Origin: Bradyrhizobium sp. AZCC 2262
Lineage (GTDB): Bacteria > Pseudomonadota > Alphaproteobacteria > Rhizobiales > Xanthobacteraceae
Length of the DNA: 64,000 bases
Direction of reading: 5' to 3'
Assembly: GCF_036924535.1 (NCBI RefSeq)
Contig: NZ_JAZHRT010000001.1
Coordinates: 6,820,001 to 6,884,000, forward strand
Of the stretch, positions 24,985-33,146 are shown piece after piece. The stretch's first letter is position 1. The number at the start of each line of letters is the position of its first letter. Below the pieces are notes generated by a model. That model worked only from the letters and a program-made list of their open reading frames with translations, did no database searches and was not told where the DNA came from. The translations under genes were made by a program, and so were the position numbers.

Positions 24985-25635
24985 TAGAAGTTCGGGCGCA
25001 CCGCCTTCCACCCGATTTCCGATGAAAAGCGGCCTCGCAGAGAGGTAGCGAAAAGCGCCGGAGCGAAGCGCAGGCAAGAGAAAGAGGCACCCGCAGGAGG
25101 GTCAGCATAGCGCCGACGCGATAGCGGCGGGACCCGGGACCGAGTGCAGTCGCGAGACCGGTTAAAAAGGCACCCGAACGAAGGGCAGTGATAGCGACGC
25201 CGGAATGAAATGACGGCGGGACCGAGGGCGAGTGCCTCCGGCGAGCGACTCATGATCGCGCGAGGGATCGAAGCCGGACGGCCGAGACGCCTTGCGGCTC
25301 GGTTCACGAGAGCCCGGTGCGGCACTTGCCGCACGCGCCCAAACGAAAAGCCAGGAAGATCAAGTTCAGGGACTGGGACCCCTCGCGAACTTTGGTCTGC
25401 GCGTCAAAGATTCGAACCTGAAGCGTTGAGAAACGTTTTCACCGTGGCGCGTCCCCGATCGCAAACGCGGCCTTCAGTTTGCCGTTCACTTCAAGCGCGT
25501 AACCTGAAGCGGGCAGTTCGCGGGTGCGCACTGCACTCCAAACCTTGAGCTCCCGCCATCGCGAATCCCAGCCATGTGTTATCGGCCGGAACGAATGACG
25601 GAGAAATCGATTCGCCGTATCAGGGAGCCATTTCC
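24985..25635. other. gene-free GC-rich interval with degenerate repeats
   Basis: No reading frame here looks like protein. The stretch around 25049-25098 (GCGCCGGAGCGAAGCGCAGG ... GAGGCACCCGCAGGAG) is a diverged repeat of 24609-24652. A short hairpin, GTGCGGC-ACTT-GCCGCAC, lies at 25318-25335. These look like decayed leader or mobile-element sequence between the ICE maintenance genes and cargo. Confidence 0.5.
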
Positions 25636-25899
25636 ATGCTGATGACAAAAGAACGAAGGCCGGCGATACGGACACTGCGCGGATGGGCGATCCACGTGCT
25701 CCAGAACGCTGGCGCCATCCGCGAGTGCGAGGAGCACGGTTGGATGCAGGACCGCGCCGATCCACATGCATGGGAGCGAGCGATCGATATCGCCCGTGAA
25801 GACCCGCCAGCAGGGGTCTCCCCTGATGCAGCGGCGACCGAGGTTCGCGACGTGCTGAACTCGATCGGTGATACCTGCCCAGAGTGCCCTCCTGATTAA
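25636..25899 (+). CDS. small hypothetical protein
   Basis: An 87-residue protein, MLMTKERRPAIRTLRGWAIHVLQNAGAIRECEEHGWMQDRADPHAWERAIDIAREDPPAG onward. It ends with a CPECPP segment. No named family is recognised, but the composition and codon usage read as genuine. The start is the ATG at 25636, preceded by GGGAG 10 bases upstream. The neighbours face other ways, so it is probably a single gene. It lies at the junction between the ICE maintenance block and the cargo block. Confidence 0.6.
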   Translation: MLMTKERRPAIRTLRGWAIHVLQNAGAIRECEEHGWMQDRADPHAWERAIDIAREDPPAGVSPDAAATEVRDVLNSIGDTCPECPPD

Positions 25900-26076
25900 G
25901 TCGTGAACCCATAAATATGCCGGGGTGGACGGCGGGCCAGAGTCTACTATGCACCGATAGCGACCAGATTTTGCAGCGCAGCTTAGTGACGCGATGGTCC
26001 AGTAGCTGAACCTCGGTGATCCGGGCTCACCAGGATGTGCAAGCTCAGCCTCTCCGCCCTTCCTGAACTAGCAAGA

Positions 26077-26649
26077 TCAAACTCGCGCCAAGTGCAACGC
26101 GGCCTCAACGCCGCCTTCCAGGATCTGCTCCGCCTGGACAGTGTCGGGGACGGCCCGCGCGAACTGGAGGGTGCCCACCATGAGGCCGAAGATGGCGGTC
26201 GCGCGGCGGCGGCTCGCTGCAGAATCGGCATCCGGAAGTAGTGCGGCCAGAGACGAAACGTAGCTTCGCAGCGCTTTCTCGTAGTCCTGCCGAGTGGACA
26301 GGGGCTGGCGGGCGATTTCCGGGAGCAACGCCGCCGAAGGGCACCCTTCCGCCGGGTCTTCGAGGTGAGCGCGGTTGAGGTATCTCCGGATCGCCCCCTC
26401 GAGGGCCAGGCCCCTCTGCTGATCTTCATCGAGCCGATGTTGCTGGTCTCCGAGCGCGCTCGCCAGCGCCTCGCGAACGAGCGCTTCCTTGGACTCGAAG
26501 TGCGGAGAGAAAGCCCCTTTGGTCAGGCCAGCCTCGCCCATGATTCCGGCGATCCCGGCGGCGGAGATGCCGTCTCGGCGCACGCACTTCGACGCCACAT
26601 CGACGATGTGCCGCCGCGTCGCTGCTTTATGACCTTTCTCGAAACGCAT
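26077..26649 (-). CDS. TetR-family transcriptional repressor
   Basis: A 190-residue TetR/AcrR protein. The N-terminal HTH is TRRHIVDVASKCVRRDGISAAGIAGIMGEAGLTKGAFSPHFESKEALVREAL (residues about 11-62). The C-terminal ligand domain is typical (FGLMVGTLQFARAVPDTVQAEQILEGG). It is the last gene of a minus-strand run of amidase, DUF302 protein and TetR, spaced 51 and 33 bases apart. Perfect and near-perfect palindromes in front of the amidase (28757-28790) are probable operators, so it likely autoregulates the whole operon. The inducer is unknown. Confidence 0.93.
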   Translation of the reverse strand: MRFEKGHKAATRRHIVDVASKCVRRDGISAAGIAGIMGEAGLTKGAFSPHFESKEALVREALASALGDQQHRLDEDQQRGLALEGAIRRYLNRAHLEDPAEGCPSAALLPEIARQPLSTRQDYEKALRSYVSSLAALLPDADSAASRRRATAIFGLMVGTLQFARAVPDTVQAEQILEGGVEAALHLARV

Positions 26650-26681
26650 CTTCTCTCCACTCCACTAATATCCCGCAGCCC

Positions 26682-27173
26682 TTACGCTGCAGCCGCTTCC
26701 AACAAGAATTGGAGCTCGCGATCAAGACGCTGGGCTACTGCATCGACATTATCGCTGCGAAACTGGCCGAAAACGGATGCTGGTCGGTCATATTCAAACG
26801 CGACACCGCCATCGTCATCCTCGCGCAATAGGACGCGGATGGGCGCATAGAGCCCGGCGGACAATTGGTGGCGGGTCATCTTGGATGCGGTGAGCGGATT
26901 TCCGATATCGAACTGGATGGATCGGCGCGTCAGCCCAGCAATAGCCAGGAGCGCTCCGTGGTCACGCTGACCGAAAATGGTGAGCGGCGGACATGCCTCC
27001 AGCTCTCGAAACGCCCGCGTGCTTTCACCATATCGCAGGAGAGTGAAGATCCCGTCATCGATGCGGGGTGCCAAGGTCGCGAGCTTGGCTCGAACGTCCT
27101 CGAAAGGCTTTGTTGAGCTGATGGTGACGTGCTCGACCGGAATGACACGCGTTGAGTACAGTGCAATGGCCAT
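26682..27173 (-). CDS. DUF302 family protein
   Basis: A 163-residue protein with a DUF302-like alpha+beta domain (HVTISSTKPFEDVRAKLATLAPRID ... PLTIFGQRDHGALLAIAGLTRRSIQFDIGNPLTASKMTRHQLSAGLYAPIRVLLREDDDGGVAFEYDRPASVFGQF). The phrases FDIGNPLTA and APIRVLLRED are typical of the family. DUF302 proteins are small soluble domains of uncertain role, often in oxidative or electrophile stress loci. The ATG at 27173 is chosen because the sequence before it lacks family similarity. It is in an operon with the amidase and TetR. Confidence 0.85.
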   Translation of the reverse strand: MAIALYSTRVIPVEHVTISSTKPFEDVRAKLATLAPRIDDGIFTLLRYGESTRAFRELEACPPLTIFGQRDHGALLAIAGLTRRSIQFDIGNPLTASKMTRHQLSAGLYAPIRVLLREDDDGGVAFEYDRPASVFGQFRSDNVDAVAQRLDRELQFLLEAAAA

Positions 27174-27223
27174 CTGTTGATCCTCTAATCGGTTGTGCTT
27201 CGCCACGCGAAGGGACCACAGCG

Positions 27224-28690
27224 TTAGATCGCACGCGACTTTTCGTCCAAGATGCCTTCGATGCCGCGGGCAAGGTGCAGAAGTCCCCGGTCGCTCCCTA
27301 AGGGGGCGTCCAGCTCAAGGCCAATCGGCAGCCCAGCGCGAGACAAGCCAACAGGAAAGCTGATACCCGGCAGCCCCACGCTGCTTGCCGACACGGTGTG
27401 GTTCGCCAAAGCGAGGTAGCTGACTTCCTGCCCCGCGATATGGACCGTCGCCTGCTCCGCGATCAACGGCGCCGTGCAGGGCGTGGTTGGTTGCAGAATG
27501 ACCAGCGCTCCATGAGAGACGAACGCCGTGTTGAGGCGGCGCTGGATTTCCGGGCGGCTCACGTTGAGCGCCGTCTGGTAGGCCTCTACCGAGGTAGCGC
27601 CTGCACCGCCTGGCAGTACGATGTGCCCCCACGCCTGGCGAAGCTGGGGCTTGAGGCTCTCGTAGATCGCCTCGAATGTGGTCGGAATGTCGTGGCGCCG
27701 AAGGAATTCCGAAATTGCGCCCATCGTCTCATGAGCGAAGATGCCCCATGTCGCGGTTTGGATGAGGGCATTGAAATCGTCGCCAAGGTCTACCTCAACG
27801 ACCTCAGCGCCGGCGTCCTGCAGCCGCCGAACCACCTCGCGGAAGCGGGTCTCGACTTCCGAGTCCACGAGATCCAGGAACTGGCGCGGCGCGAAGGCCA
27901 GTCTGGCTCCCTTCAGGTTGTAGCCGCCGTCGGAGAACTCCGCAGCCTGTTCACCAGTCACGACCTGATCGACCAATATGCAGTCCGCGACGCTTCGGGC
28001 GAATGCGCCCGTCGTGTCGAGCGTATGGGAAATCGGCGCAACGCCGTTGCGCGGCCAACGCCCGGTGGTCGGCTTGAATCCCACGACGCCACAGAACGAT
28101 GCGGGCACCCGGATCGACCCGACGGTGTCACCACCCAAAGAGGCCGGTACGATCCCGGCGGCCACGGATGCGGCAGAGCCGCTTGAGGAGCCGCCTGTTA
28201 CGCGATCGCGGGCGTGCGGGTTCTTCACCTGGCCATAGCGCTCATTGTGGCCAGTAAGCCCGTAGGACATCTCCACCAGATTGTTCTTGCCGAAGACCAA
28301 AGCGCCCGCACTCTTAATGGCGCGGACGGCGTCGGCATCTTCGCGCGGCACGAAACGAGCGAGACCTTCGACACCCAGGCTCGTTGGCAGCCCTTTCGTC
28401 AAATAGCTGTCCTTCACCCCGAGGGGCACGCCCAGGAGCGGAGCCGCCGAGCCGGCCGCATGCGCCTTGTCCGCGTCCCTCGCGGCTTCGAGCACAGCGG
28501 CCTCGTCGATGGTGATGAAGGCGTTCAGCTCGGCAAGCGCTCGGGCGCGCTGCAGAAGCGCAGTAGTGTAGGCTTCCGACGTGATGTCGCCGTTGCGAAC
28601 CGCTGCTGCAGCGGCTGCGAGCCCAAGCGAGGTGAGATCTGTGGTGTCTCGCGATGCAATCTGGCGTGAAGTGGCGGTCGTGTCGTCCAT
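27224..28690 (-). CDS. amidase-signature hydrolase, indoleacetamide hydrolase-like
   Basis: A 488-residue amidase-signature enzyme. The Ser-Ser-Lys triad is visible: Lys in LLGVPLGVKDSYLTKGLPTS, then the Gly/Ser-rich loop TGGSSSGSAASVAAGIVPASLGGDTVGSIRVPASFCGVVGFKPT, containing both the cis-Ser and the nucleophile Ser. Length is normal. The closest family I recall is indoleacetamide hydrolase (auxin from indole-3-acetamide) or mandelamide-type amidases; the substrate cannot be decided from sequence alone. It is the first gene of the TetR-controlled operon, with two palindromes 67-100 bases upstream. The start at the ATG at 28690 drops a 15-residue upstream extension. Confidence 0.88.
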   Translation of the reverse strand: MDDTTATSRQIASRDTTDLTSLGLAAAAAAVRNGDITSEAYTTALLQRARALAELNAFITIDEAAVLEAARDADKAHAAGSAAPLLGVPLGVKDSYLTKGLPTSLGVEGLARFVPREDADAVRAIKSAGALVFGKNNLVEMSYGLTGHNERYGQVKNPHARDRVTGGSSSGSAASVAAGIVPASLGGDTVGSIRVPASFCGVVGFKPTTGRWPRNGVAPISHTLDTTGAFARSVADCILVDQVVTGEQAAEFSDGGYNLKGARLAFAPRQFLDLVDSEVETRFREVVRRLQDAGAEVVEVDLGDDFNALIQTATWGIFAHETMGAISEFLRRHDIPTTFEAIYESLKPQLRQAWGHIVLPGGAGATSVEAYQTALNVSRPEIQRRLNTAFVSHGALVILQPTTPCTAPLIAEQATVHIAGQEVSYLALANHTVSASSVGLPGISFPVGLSRAGLPIGLELDAPLGSDRGLLHLARGIEGILDEKSRAI

Positions 28691-28756
28691 GAAATCCTCG
28701 CAACGAGCTGTTTGGCGGCATCCCGCTGCCGCCAAACAGCGGCTCAGCTCAATGCC

Positions 28757-28790
28757 ATTACGATCATAATATAAAATTACGATCGTAATT
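28757..28790. promoter_or_regulatory. two palindromic operators upstream of the amidase operon
   Basis: AATTACGATCGTAATT (28775-28790) is a perfect 16-bp palindrome; ATTACGATCATAAT (28757-28770) is a second, 12-of-14 copy. They lie in an AT-rich island (ATAATATAAAATT) that probably holds the promoter. Palindromes of this size are typical TetR-family operators, and a TetR gene ends the operon. Binding is inferred. Confidence 0.7.
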
Positions 28791-28867
28791 CAATAGCAAT
28801 TCTGGCGAGGGTGCAGCGTCGCTGGACACATAAGCGTGAGGTGCCGATGATGCCGCCACCTCCGCTC

Positions 28868-29175
28868 AGGGGAGGCTGATCATTGCCGGTTTCAGGCTCG
28901 ATGGTACGAAGTGGGACTGGCCCTACGTCGGCTGGCGCAAGGCGACGATCTGGTCTACGCCGGCAAAGTCGACCACGGCTTCGACCAGGTTTCGGCCGCC
29001 GATCTGCAGAGCGGCTTAAACCCCTCATCCGAAGGACCCAGCCCTATGCGAAGCGCATCGGCCACAGGGCATTTGGGTTGAACCCAAGCTTCTGGCCGAG
29101 ATCGAGTATCGCGCAATGTCGGCCGAGGGAAAGGTCCGGCACCCGTTCTTCCGGGGCCTGCGGGAGGACCTGTGA
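28868..29175 (+). pseudogene. decayed LigD-type DNA ligase fragment
   Basis: Pieces of the C-terminal half of a LigD ligase appear in successive frames: GDDLVYAGKVDHGFDQVSAADLQ, then RLKPLIRRTQPYAKRI, then EPKLLAEIEYRAMSAEGKVRHPFFRGLREDL ending in TGA at 29175. The order is that of the ligase OB-fold end, but at least two frameshifts separate the pieces and the polymerase, nuclease and adenylation domains are absent. It is a relic beside the intact compact ligase (30137) and Ku (33147) genes. Confidence 0.8.
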
Positions 29176-29191
29176 TGGATGCTTTCGATCG

Positions 29192-29332
29192 CTTCTGAAT
29201 AAGCCGCCGGAAAGCTCGCTGGCGATTCCGGCCGAGCTACATCGGGCCGTCATGGAGCTCGCTTCTGAGGACCGACGGGACCGCGCCGCGGTGAACCAAG
29301 CCGCAGCACGCGTACCAAATCCTGAACGATGA
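29192..29332 (+). pseudogene. fragment of a small conserved protein
   Basis: The frame LLNKPPESSLAIPAELHRAVMELASEDRRDRAAVNQAAARVPNPER looks like protein and resembles small hypothetical proteins I associate with Bradyrhizobium (an 'IPAELHRAVM...EDRRDRA.VN' pattern). It has no ATG, GTG or TTG in a sensible place and directly follows the LigD relic. It may be the tail of a gene truncated during the same decay. No function can be assigned. Confidence 0.35.
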
Positions 29333-29380
29333 ACGTTTGAAGGGACCGTTGGCCTTCGCCTGTCAGTGCCGCCGCAGAAA

Positions 29381-29995
29381 CTAACCTCGCGCGCGCCGCA
29401 GCGCGGCTTCCAATCGCTCCTTCTCCTTATCCCAGCGGGCTTCTTCGGTTTGCGATCTCTTCTCAAGAGCCTCGACCTCGGCCTGGATAGCCGCGGCCCG
29501 CTTCGCGTGCTCCTGCTCGGCCTTGTTGAATGCAGCCTGCGCCTTGTCGACCCCCTGTTGACGGCGTTCACGGTCCTTCTGCTTGGCGGCCTCTTCGCTT
29601 GCTCGTTCGCGCTCACGCCGTTTCTGTTCCCGTTCGTAGGCGAGAGCGGCCTTTCGTTCCGCCGCCTTGTCGACCGAGCGAGAGGAAGGCTGCTTCGCTT
29701 GAGTGCCTTTCGACTTGCGGGTGGCCTTCCTTGGCCCAGACCCGCCTAGATTGGTTGGCAGCTCAGCACGCTCGCCGAAGGATCCGTCGGATCCAACGGG
29801 GCGCCGGAGCACAACGCCCGGTTTCGCCATGGCCGCGGCTATGATGTCCGGATCGTTACTTTCCTTCGCCGCGCCCTGATGGAAGAGATTGCTGTCCGCC
29901 CCCCACGCTTCCAGAGCCGCTTTCATCGACGGCGCCGCGATCGCCAGATCGAAGAAGCCCAGCGAAGTCTGATAGGTTTTTAATTTCCTGGCCAT
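29381..29995 (-). CDS. TolA-like coiled-coil protein next to end-joining genes
   Basis: A 204-residue protein: a globular N-terminus (MARKLKTYQTSLGFFDLAIAAPSMKAALEAWGADSNLFHQGAAKESNDPDIIAAAMAKPGVVLRRPVG) followed by a long charged helix (residues about 110-200, rich in E, R, K, Q and A) expected to be a coiled coil. Homologues are often annotated 'cell envelope biogenesis protein TolA' only because of the coiled coil, and occur beside Ku and LigD loci in Rhizobiales. There is no membrane segment, so a TolA role is doubtful. The function is unknown. Confidence 0.75.
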   Translation of the reverse strand: MARKLKTYQTSLGFFDLAIAAPSMKAALEAWGADSNLFHQGAAKESNDPDIIAAAMAKPGVVLRRPVGSDGSFGERAELPTNLGGSGPRKATRKSKGTQAKQPSSRSVDKAAERKAALAYEREQKRRERERASEEAAKQKDRERRQQGVDKAQAAFNKAEQEHAKRAAAIQAEVEALEKRSQTEEARWDKEKERLEAALRRARG

Positions 29996-30136
29996 CGGCC
30001 TGATCCACCTGCCCGATCGAAGTCAATGTCGCGCACGCCACGGCGACTGCGGAACACGACGCGGCCTCGAAGCGTTCCCTCATCCTTGAAGGACTTCCAT
30101 GCATTTCACAACGCGCTCTTGAAAAGATTGCCTCGA

Positions 30137-31084
30137 ATGAGCCGGACGTCGACCCTGCCCAAGCGCCTGCAGCCGATGCTCGCTACGCTCACCGACGCGG
30201 CGTTCGACGATCCCGGCTGGATTTTCGAGGACAAGTACGACGGCTTCCGAATGATCGCGGAAATCCGGCGGGGCAAGGTTGCGCTCTATAGCCGCAATGG
30301 CAAGATCATCAGCCGAAGCTATATGGAAGTCGCCAAAGCGCTGGAGGGCGTGAAGGGCGACGCTGTGATCGATGGCGAACTCGTCGCGATCGGAAAGGAC
30401 GGCGTCTCGCATTTCCAGCTACTCCAAAATGCGCTGCGCCATGAAGCGAAACTCCTGTATTGCGCCTTCGATCTCATGTTTGAGAACGTAGTCGACTTGC
30501 GCAAGCAGCCTCTGCTCGAGCGCAAGAAGCGACTGAAGGCGATTCTACCGCGCGACAAGCTGGTCGCCTTCAGCGCTCACCGCAAAGGGGATGGTACCAA
30601 ATTCTTCGCCGAGGCAGAGCGGAAGGGTTTGGAAGGCGTCATGGCGAAGCGCGCCGACAGCGCGTATACGTCCGGAAGCCGCACCACGGATTGGCTGAAG
30701 ATCAAGACGGCAAAGCGACAGGAAGTGGTGATCGCCGGCTTCACGGCGCCCAGGCGCACCAGGCCGTTCTTCGGCGCCCTGGTCCTCGCCGTGCGCGAAG
30801 ATGACGCTTGGCGCTACATCGGTCATGTCGGCACTGGCTTCAGCCACAAGGTCCTGGAAGACCTCCATGCCAAGCTCATGAAGCTGACGGCCTCTAAATC
30901 ACCCTTCCCTGCCAAAGTGAAGGACGAGGCCGCTACGACCTGGGTCAGGCCGTCGTTGGTGGCCGAGGTCAAATTTGCGGAGTGGACGGGCAAGGGCGAA
31001 CTGCGCCAGCCCGTCTACCTCGGACTCAGGTCCGACAAGCGCGCGAAGGATGTCGTGCACGAACGAGAACGTTCGCGTAAATAG
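30137..31084 (+). CDS. compact ATP-dependent DNA ligase (LigD ligase-domain/LigC type)
   Basis: A 315-residue ATP-dependent ligase made of only the adenylation and OB-fold domains. The active-site lysine lies in EDKYDGFRMIAEIR (KYDGFR, about residues 33-38). Later nucleotidyltransferase motifs are DAVIDGELVAI, LLYCAFDLMFENVVDL, EGVMAKRADSAYTSGSRTTDWLKIK and the OB-fold end VAEVKFAEWTGKGELRQPVYLGLRSDK. It lacks the polymerase and nuclease domains of full LigD, so other proteins would have to supply gap filling. With Ku at 33147 it could support minimal end joining. The start at the ATG at 30137 begins MSRTSTLPKRLQPMLATLT, as in relatives. Confidence 0.92.
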   Translation: MSRTSTLPKRLQPMLATLTDAAFDDPGWIFEDKYDGFRMIAEIRRGKVALYSRNGKIISRSYMEVAKALEGVKGDAVIDGELVAIGKDGVSHFQLLQNALRHEAKLLYCAFDLMFENVVDLRKQPLLERKKRLKAILPRDKLVAFSAHRKGDGTKFFAEAERKGLEGVMAKRADSAYTSGSRTTDWLKIKTAKRQEVVIAGFTAPRRTRPFFGALVLAVREDDAWRYIGHVGTGFSHKVLEDLHAKLMKLTASKSPFPAKVKDEAATTWVRPSLVAEVKFAEWTGKGELRQPVYLGLRSDKRAKDVVHERERSRK

Positions 31085-31106
31085 CGATCCCTCCGCGGCG
31101 GTGCGT

Positions 31107-31571
31107 TCAGTCGCCTTCAAGGTCGTGGATTTCCGGTCGTATGCCCGCAGGCGTGACTTCGAGCGTCGCAAACGTGATCGGCAGTTTGAAGCGCCGCCGT
31201 CCCGCGCTGCCGGGATTCAGGTAGAGAACGCCGCCGACCGTGTCGATCTTCGGTACGTGGGAATGCCCGGAGACGATCACGTCGATGCCGGCGCCGGGAT
31301 CGACCTGCAGCGTCTTCAGATCGTGCAGGACGTAGATCGACTTTCCCGCCAGGCGCACGAGTTTCGTGTCGGGATATTCGCGGGCCCACTCGCCGCTGTC
31401 CACGTTTCCGCGGATGGCGGTGACGGGCGCGATCCGGCGAAGCGCGTCGAGGATCTCGGGGCGTCCGATGTCGCCGGCGTGAATGATGTGATCGACGCCC
31501 GTCAGGCGTCCTTCCGCCTCGGGCCTCAAAAGGCCGTGCGTGTCCGAAATGATTCCAATCTTGAACGTCAT
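31107..31571 (-). CDS. YfcE-family metallophosphoesterase
   Basis: A 154-residue calcineurin-like phosphoesterase with all expected metal motifs: GIISDTHG (residues 6-13), HAGDIG, IRGNVDS (GNxD) and VSGHSHVP (GHxH) plus LNPGSAGRRR. The size fits the YfcE/MJ0936 phosphodiesterase group, whose physiological substrate is usually unknown. The ATG at 31571 overlaps the stop of the NUDIX gene (ATGA), indicating coupled expression. Both may hydrolyse nucleotide or phosphodiester by-products, which would fit the surrounding DNA-repair genes; that link is inference. Confidence 0.92.
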   Translation of the reverse strand: MTFKIGIISDTHGLLRPEAEGRLTGVDHIIHAGDIGRPEILDALRRIAPVTAIRGNVDSGEWAREYPDTKLVRLAGKSIYVLHDLKTLQVDPGAGIDVIVSGHSHVPKIDTVGGVLYLNPGSAGRRRFKLPITFATLEVTPAGIRPEIHDLEGD

Positions 31572-32071
31572 TTCCCGGCGCTCTCACCAGTCATCGCCAA
31601 AAGACGATCGAGAAGCTCCATTTGCCCGGAGAGCATCTTCGTTCGTGCGAACTCGATATCGAACCATTCCGCGCGGTCGACTTCAGGAAAGTTCTGTCGC
31701 CGACCGCTTCGGGGCGGCCATTCGATATCGAACGTATTGCTCGCCAGTGCCGCGGGGTCAAAATGGCCCTCGCCGGTGAATGCGATGACGCGTTTCCCTC
31801 CTCGCTGCCGAACCTCCCCTAAGGCCTGCAGCCGACCAATGGAGGCGCTGCTGCCGAGTTCCTCGGCAAACTCACGTCGCGCGGCCTGCTCTGGATCTTC
31901 CGCGGCATCGATTTCACCCTTCGGGATGGACCAGGTGCCGTCGTCCTTGTTGCGCCAGAACGGACCGCCGGGGTGAACGAGCAGAACCTCGAGCCCGCGA
32001 GCGCCTTTTCGGTAGGCCAGAATGCCGGCGCTCAATGTCGATCGCTTGGAAGTCTTTGTCAGCGCTGCCAT
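31568..32071 (-). CDS. NUDIX hydrolase
   Basis: A 167-residue NUDIX pyrophosphohydrolase. The NUDIX box is readable as GEIDAAEDPEQAARREFAEELG, matching GX5EX7REUXEEXG. The preceding LLVHPGGPFWRNKDDGTWSIPKG and the following FDIEWPPRSG are typical of a subgroup often found near Ku and ligase genes and annotated as possible diadenosine or nucleotide hydrolases. The ATG at 32071 gives MAALTKTSKRSTLSAGILAYR, where family similarity begins. It overlaps the phosphoesterase gene by four bases. Confidence 0.92.
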   Translation of the reverse strand: MAALTKTSKRSTLSAGILAYRKGARGLEVLLVHPGGPFWRNKDDGTWSIPKGEIDAAEDPEQAARREFAEELGSSASIGRLQALGEVRQRGGKRVIAFTGEGHFDPAALASNTFDIEWPPRSGRRQNFPEVDRAEWFDIEFARTKMLSGQMELLDRLLAMTGESAGK

Positions 32072-32139
32072 TTCGCTTCTATTTTGAGACGCAAATCGAG
32101 GGCTTAGCAAGGGCACAGGATCTGAGGCACGATGACTGG

Positions 32140-32802
32140 CTACTTGCGCAGCAACGAACGTTCGAAAAGGGCTAGCAGCGCAGCAGGCCCCGGATACACC
32201 TCGACGCATCCGGCTTGCCTCAGCGAACTCTCGGCAAACCCGCCGCAAAGCACGCCGATGGTCGCGATGCCAGCCTTCCCCGCCGCTTCAGCGTCATAGG
32301 GCGTGTCACCGATCGCGACGGCGTCGGCGCCTTCGATCTTGAGCTTCTTGAGGACGATCTCGAAGATGTCCGGTGCGGGTTTGGATTCTTCTACATCGTC
32401 CGAAGACGTTTTCCGATCCACCAGGTCGGCGATGTGAGCGATGTCGAGGTACTTCTCGACCTCATCTTTCTTGGCCGAGGAAGCAATCGCAATCTGAAGT
32501 CCAGCGTCGCGCACGCGCCGCAGCAGTTCTGGGACCGCCGAGAACGGACGTACCAGCGGCAGATATTCGGTTTTGAAACGATTGCCTCGCCAGTCTTCCA
32601 GTTCTTTGCCGTGGTCTCGTTGTTCGTCAGGAGACAGGAAGACGGGAATGAGCTTGTCTCCGCCCTTACCGATTTGGCCTCTCACCTGTTCGAAACCTAC
32701 ATCGTGGCCAAACTTAAGCATGGCTTCCTGCCAGGCCAACGCGTGGAGATCCACGGAGTCCAAAAGCGTGCCATCCAGATCGAAGATAGCGGCTTTTGGC
32801 AA
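32140..32802 (-). CDS. HAD-superfamily phosphatase, PGP-like
   Basis: A 220-residue HAD hydrolase with motif I FDLDGTLLDS (residues 6-15), motif II Ser in IAIASSAKKDEVE, motif III Lys in ESKPAPDIF and motif IV GDTPYDAEAA. The helical cap between motifs I and II is of the phosphoglycolate phosphatase type. The start appears to be a TTG at 32802 with a GGGAGG ribosome site 8 bases upstream; no ATG is available in frame. It is spaced two bases from the frameshifted hypothetical gene upstream and is probably co-transcribed with it. Confidence 0.88.
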   Translation of the reverse strand: MPKAAIFDLDGTLLDSVDLHALAWQEAMLKFGHDVGFEQVRGQIGKGGDKLIPVFLSPDEQRDHGKELEDWRGNRFKTEYLPLVRPFSAVPELLRRVRDAGLQIAIASSAKKDEVEKYLDIAHIADLVDRKTSSDDVEESKPAPDIFEIVLKKLKIEGADAVAIGDTPYDAEAAGKAGIATIGVLCGGFAESSLRQAGCVEVYPGPAALLALFERSLLRK

Positions 32803-32803
32803 T

Positions 32804-33140
32804 TCACATTCCTCCCTGGTCGGAGCGAGCTAGTTTTGCATACCACTCGGCATAAAGTGTGTTCTTCGCCATGTGCCGGTTGAGATCTGGCGACCCGTCG
32901 CCCCACCACACGGGGGCCGCGCTCGCCAAGCGCCTGCTTGACCTCGTCCACCGCCCGATGCGCCGTTGCTTCGGCGTCCGGATTGGCCGCTTTCCTGGCG
33001 GCGCGCACTGCCCGCCGGGCCTCCATCAGCCGACCGACGAGCGCGGCTCGCTCGACCTTGTCCAGACCGGGATTTGCCATCCGCCAGAGTCTGCCGCAGA
33101 CGACGAAGTAGCGGCCGTCCGGCGTCACCGGGTGTTTCAC
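32804..33140 (-). pseudogene. small conserved protein broken by one extra C
   Basis: The frame starts MKHPVTPDGRYFVVCGRLWRMANPGLDKVERAAL and continues well to ALGERGP. There the direct frame becomes nonsense, while the +1 frame continues as VWWGDGSPDLNRHMAKNTLYAEWYAKLARSDQ and stops at 32804. A run of five C on the coding strand (near 32911-32915) carries the shift. Removing one base gives a 111-residue protein of a family I recall as common but uncharacterised in Rhizobiales. Either a pseudogene or an assembly error. Confidence 0.75.
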
Positions 33141-33146
33141 GATATG

